From a bacterium (GTDB lineage: Bacteria > UBA9089 > CG2-30-40-21 > SBAY01), in NCBI GenBank assembly GCA_030018635.1, contig JASEHU010000142.1, positions 1 through 6,040 of the forward strand: DNA of 6,040 nucleotides. The letters are read 5' to 3'. The notes under the pieces are model-generated. The model was not told the DNA's origin, did not search any database, and saw nothing but the letters and a program-made list of their open reading frames with translations. The position numbers were made by a program, and so were the translations under genes. Of the stretch, positions 6,007 through 6,040 are shown piece after piece; within the stretch, counting starts at the first letter, position 1; every line of letters begins with the position of its first letter.

Positions 6007-6040
6007 AGATTAAGAATTTATTGTCTTCTTTTTCCTTCAT

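Noticed and set aside
6002..6040. ATG-initiated 12-codon minus-strand frame at the right edge
   Set aside because: Too short to support, and it could equally be intergenic or the tail of an upstream gene; the AT repeat ends it by chance.
1..6040. CRISPR array, transposase, integrase or tRNA gene
   Set aside because: Looked for on both strands; no spaced direct repeats, no transposase-type frame and no tRNA cloverleaf were found.

Overview
The window comes from an AT-rich bacterial chromosome, probably an uncultivated Gram-negative-type lineage. The main clue to cell type is a lipoprotein signal sequence on a TPR protein. Shine-Dalgarno sites are strong (GAGGAGG, GAGGAGGT, GGAGGTG). Every supported gene lies on the minus strand, so the reading order is from high to low coordinates. 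I cannot name the phylum from the sequence alone.

Layout in the direction of transcription: (1) an AT-only leader with five tandem 7-bp repeats (5972-6006); (2) a class V aminotransferase of the alanine/serine-glyoxylate type (5953-4808), a housekeeping enzyme with all key PLP residues; (3) a compact three-gene cassette (4747-1541): a ParB/Srx-fold protein with a helix-turn-helix, an Mrr-like PD-(D/E)xK nuclease, and a radical SAM protein with a cobalamin-binding-like N-terminal region. The three genes overlap by 4 and 11 nt, and a good sigma-70-type promoter sits immediately before them; (4) a 306-base non-coding stretch containing a near-consensus promoter; (5) a TPR-repeat lipoprotein (1234-86); (6) a short gap with a hairpin and a strong ribosome binding site, then the first five codons of another gene running off the left edge.

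The cassette is the part worth attention. A DNA-binding/NTP-switch-like protein, a nuclease with its catalytic residues intact, and a radical SAM enzyme are translationally coupled, driven by their own promoter, and lower in GC than the flanking genes in the rows I counted. This looks like an accessory module inserted between housekeeping genes. A genome-defence or DNA/RNA-modification role is a reasonable hypothesis. I do not recognise the combination as a named system, and its function is inferred, not shown.
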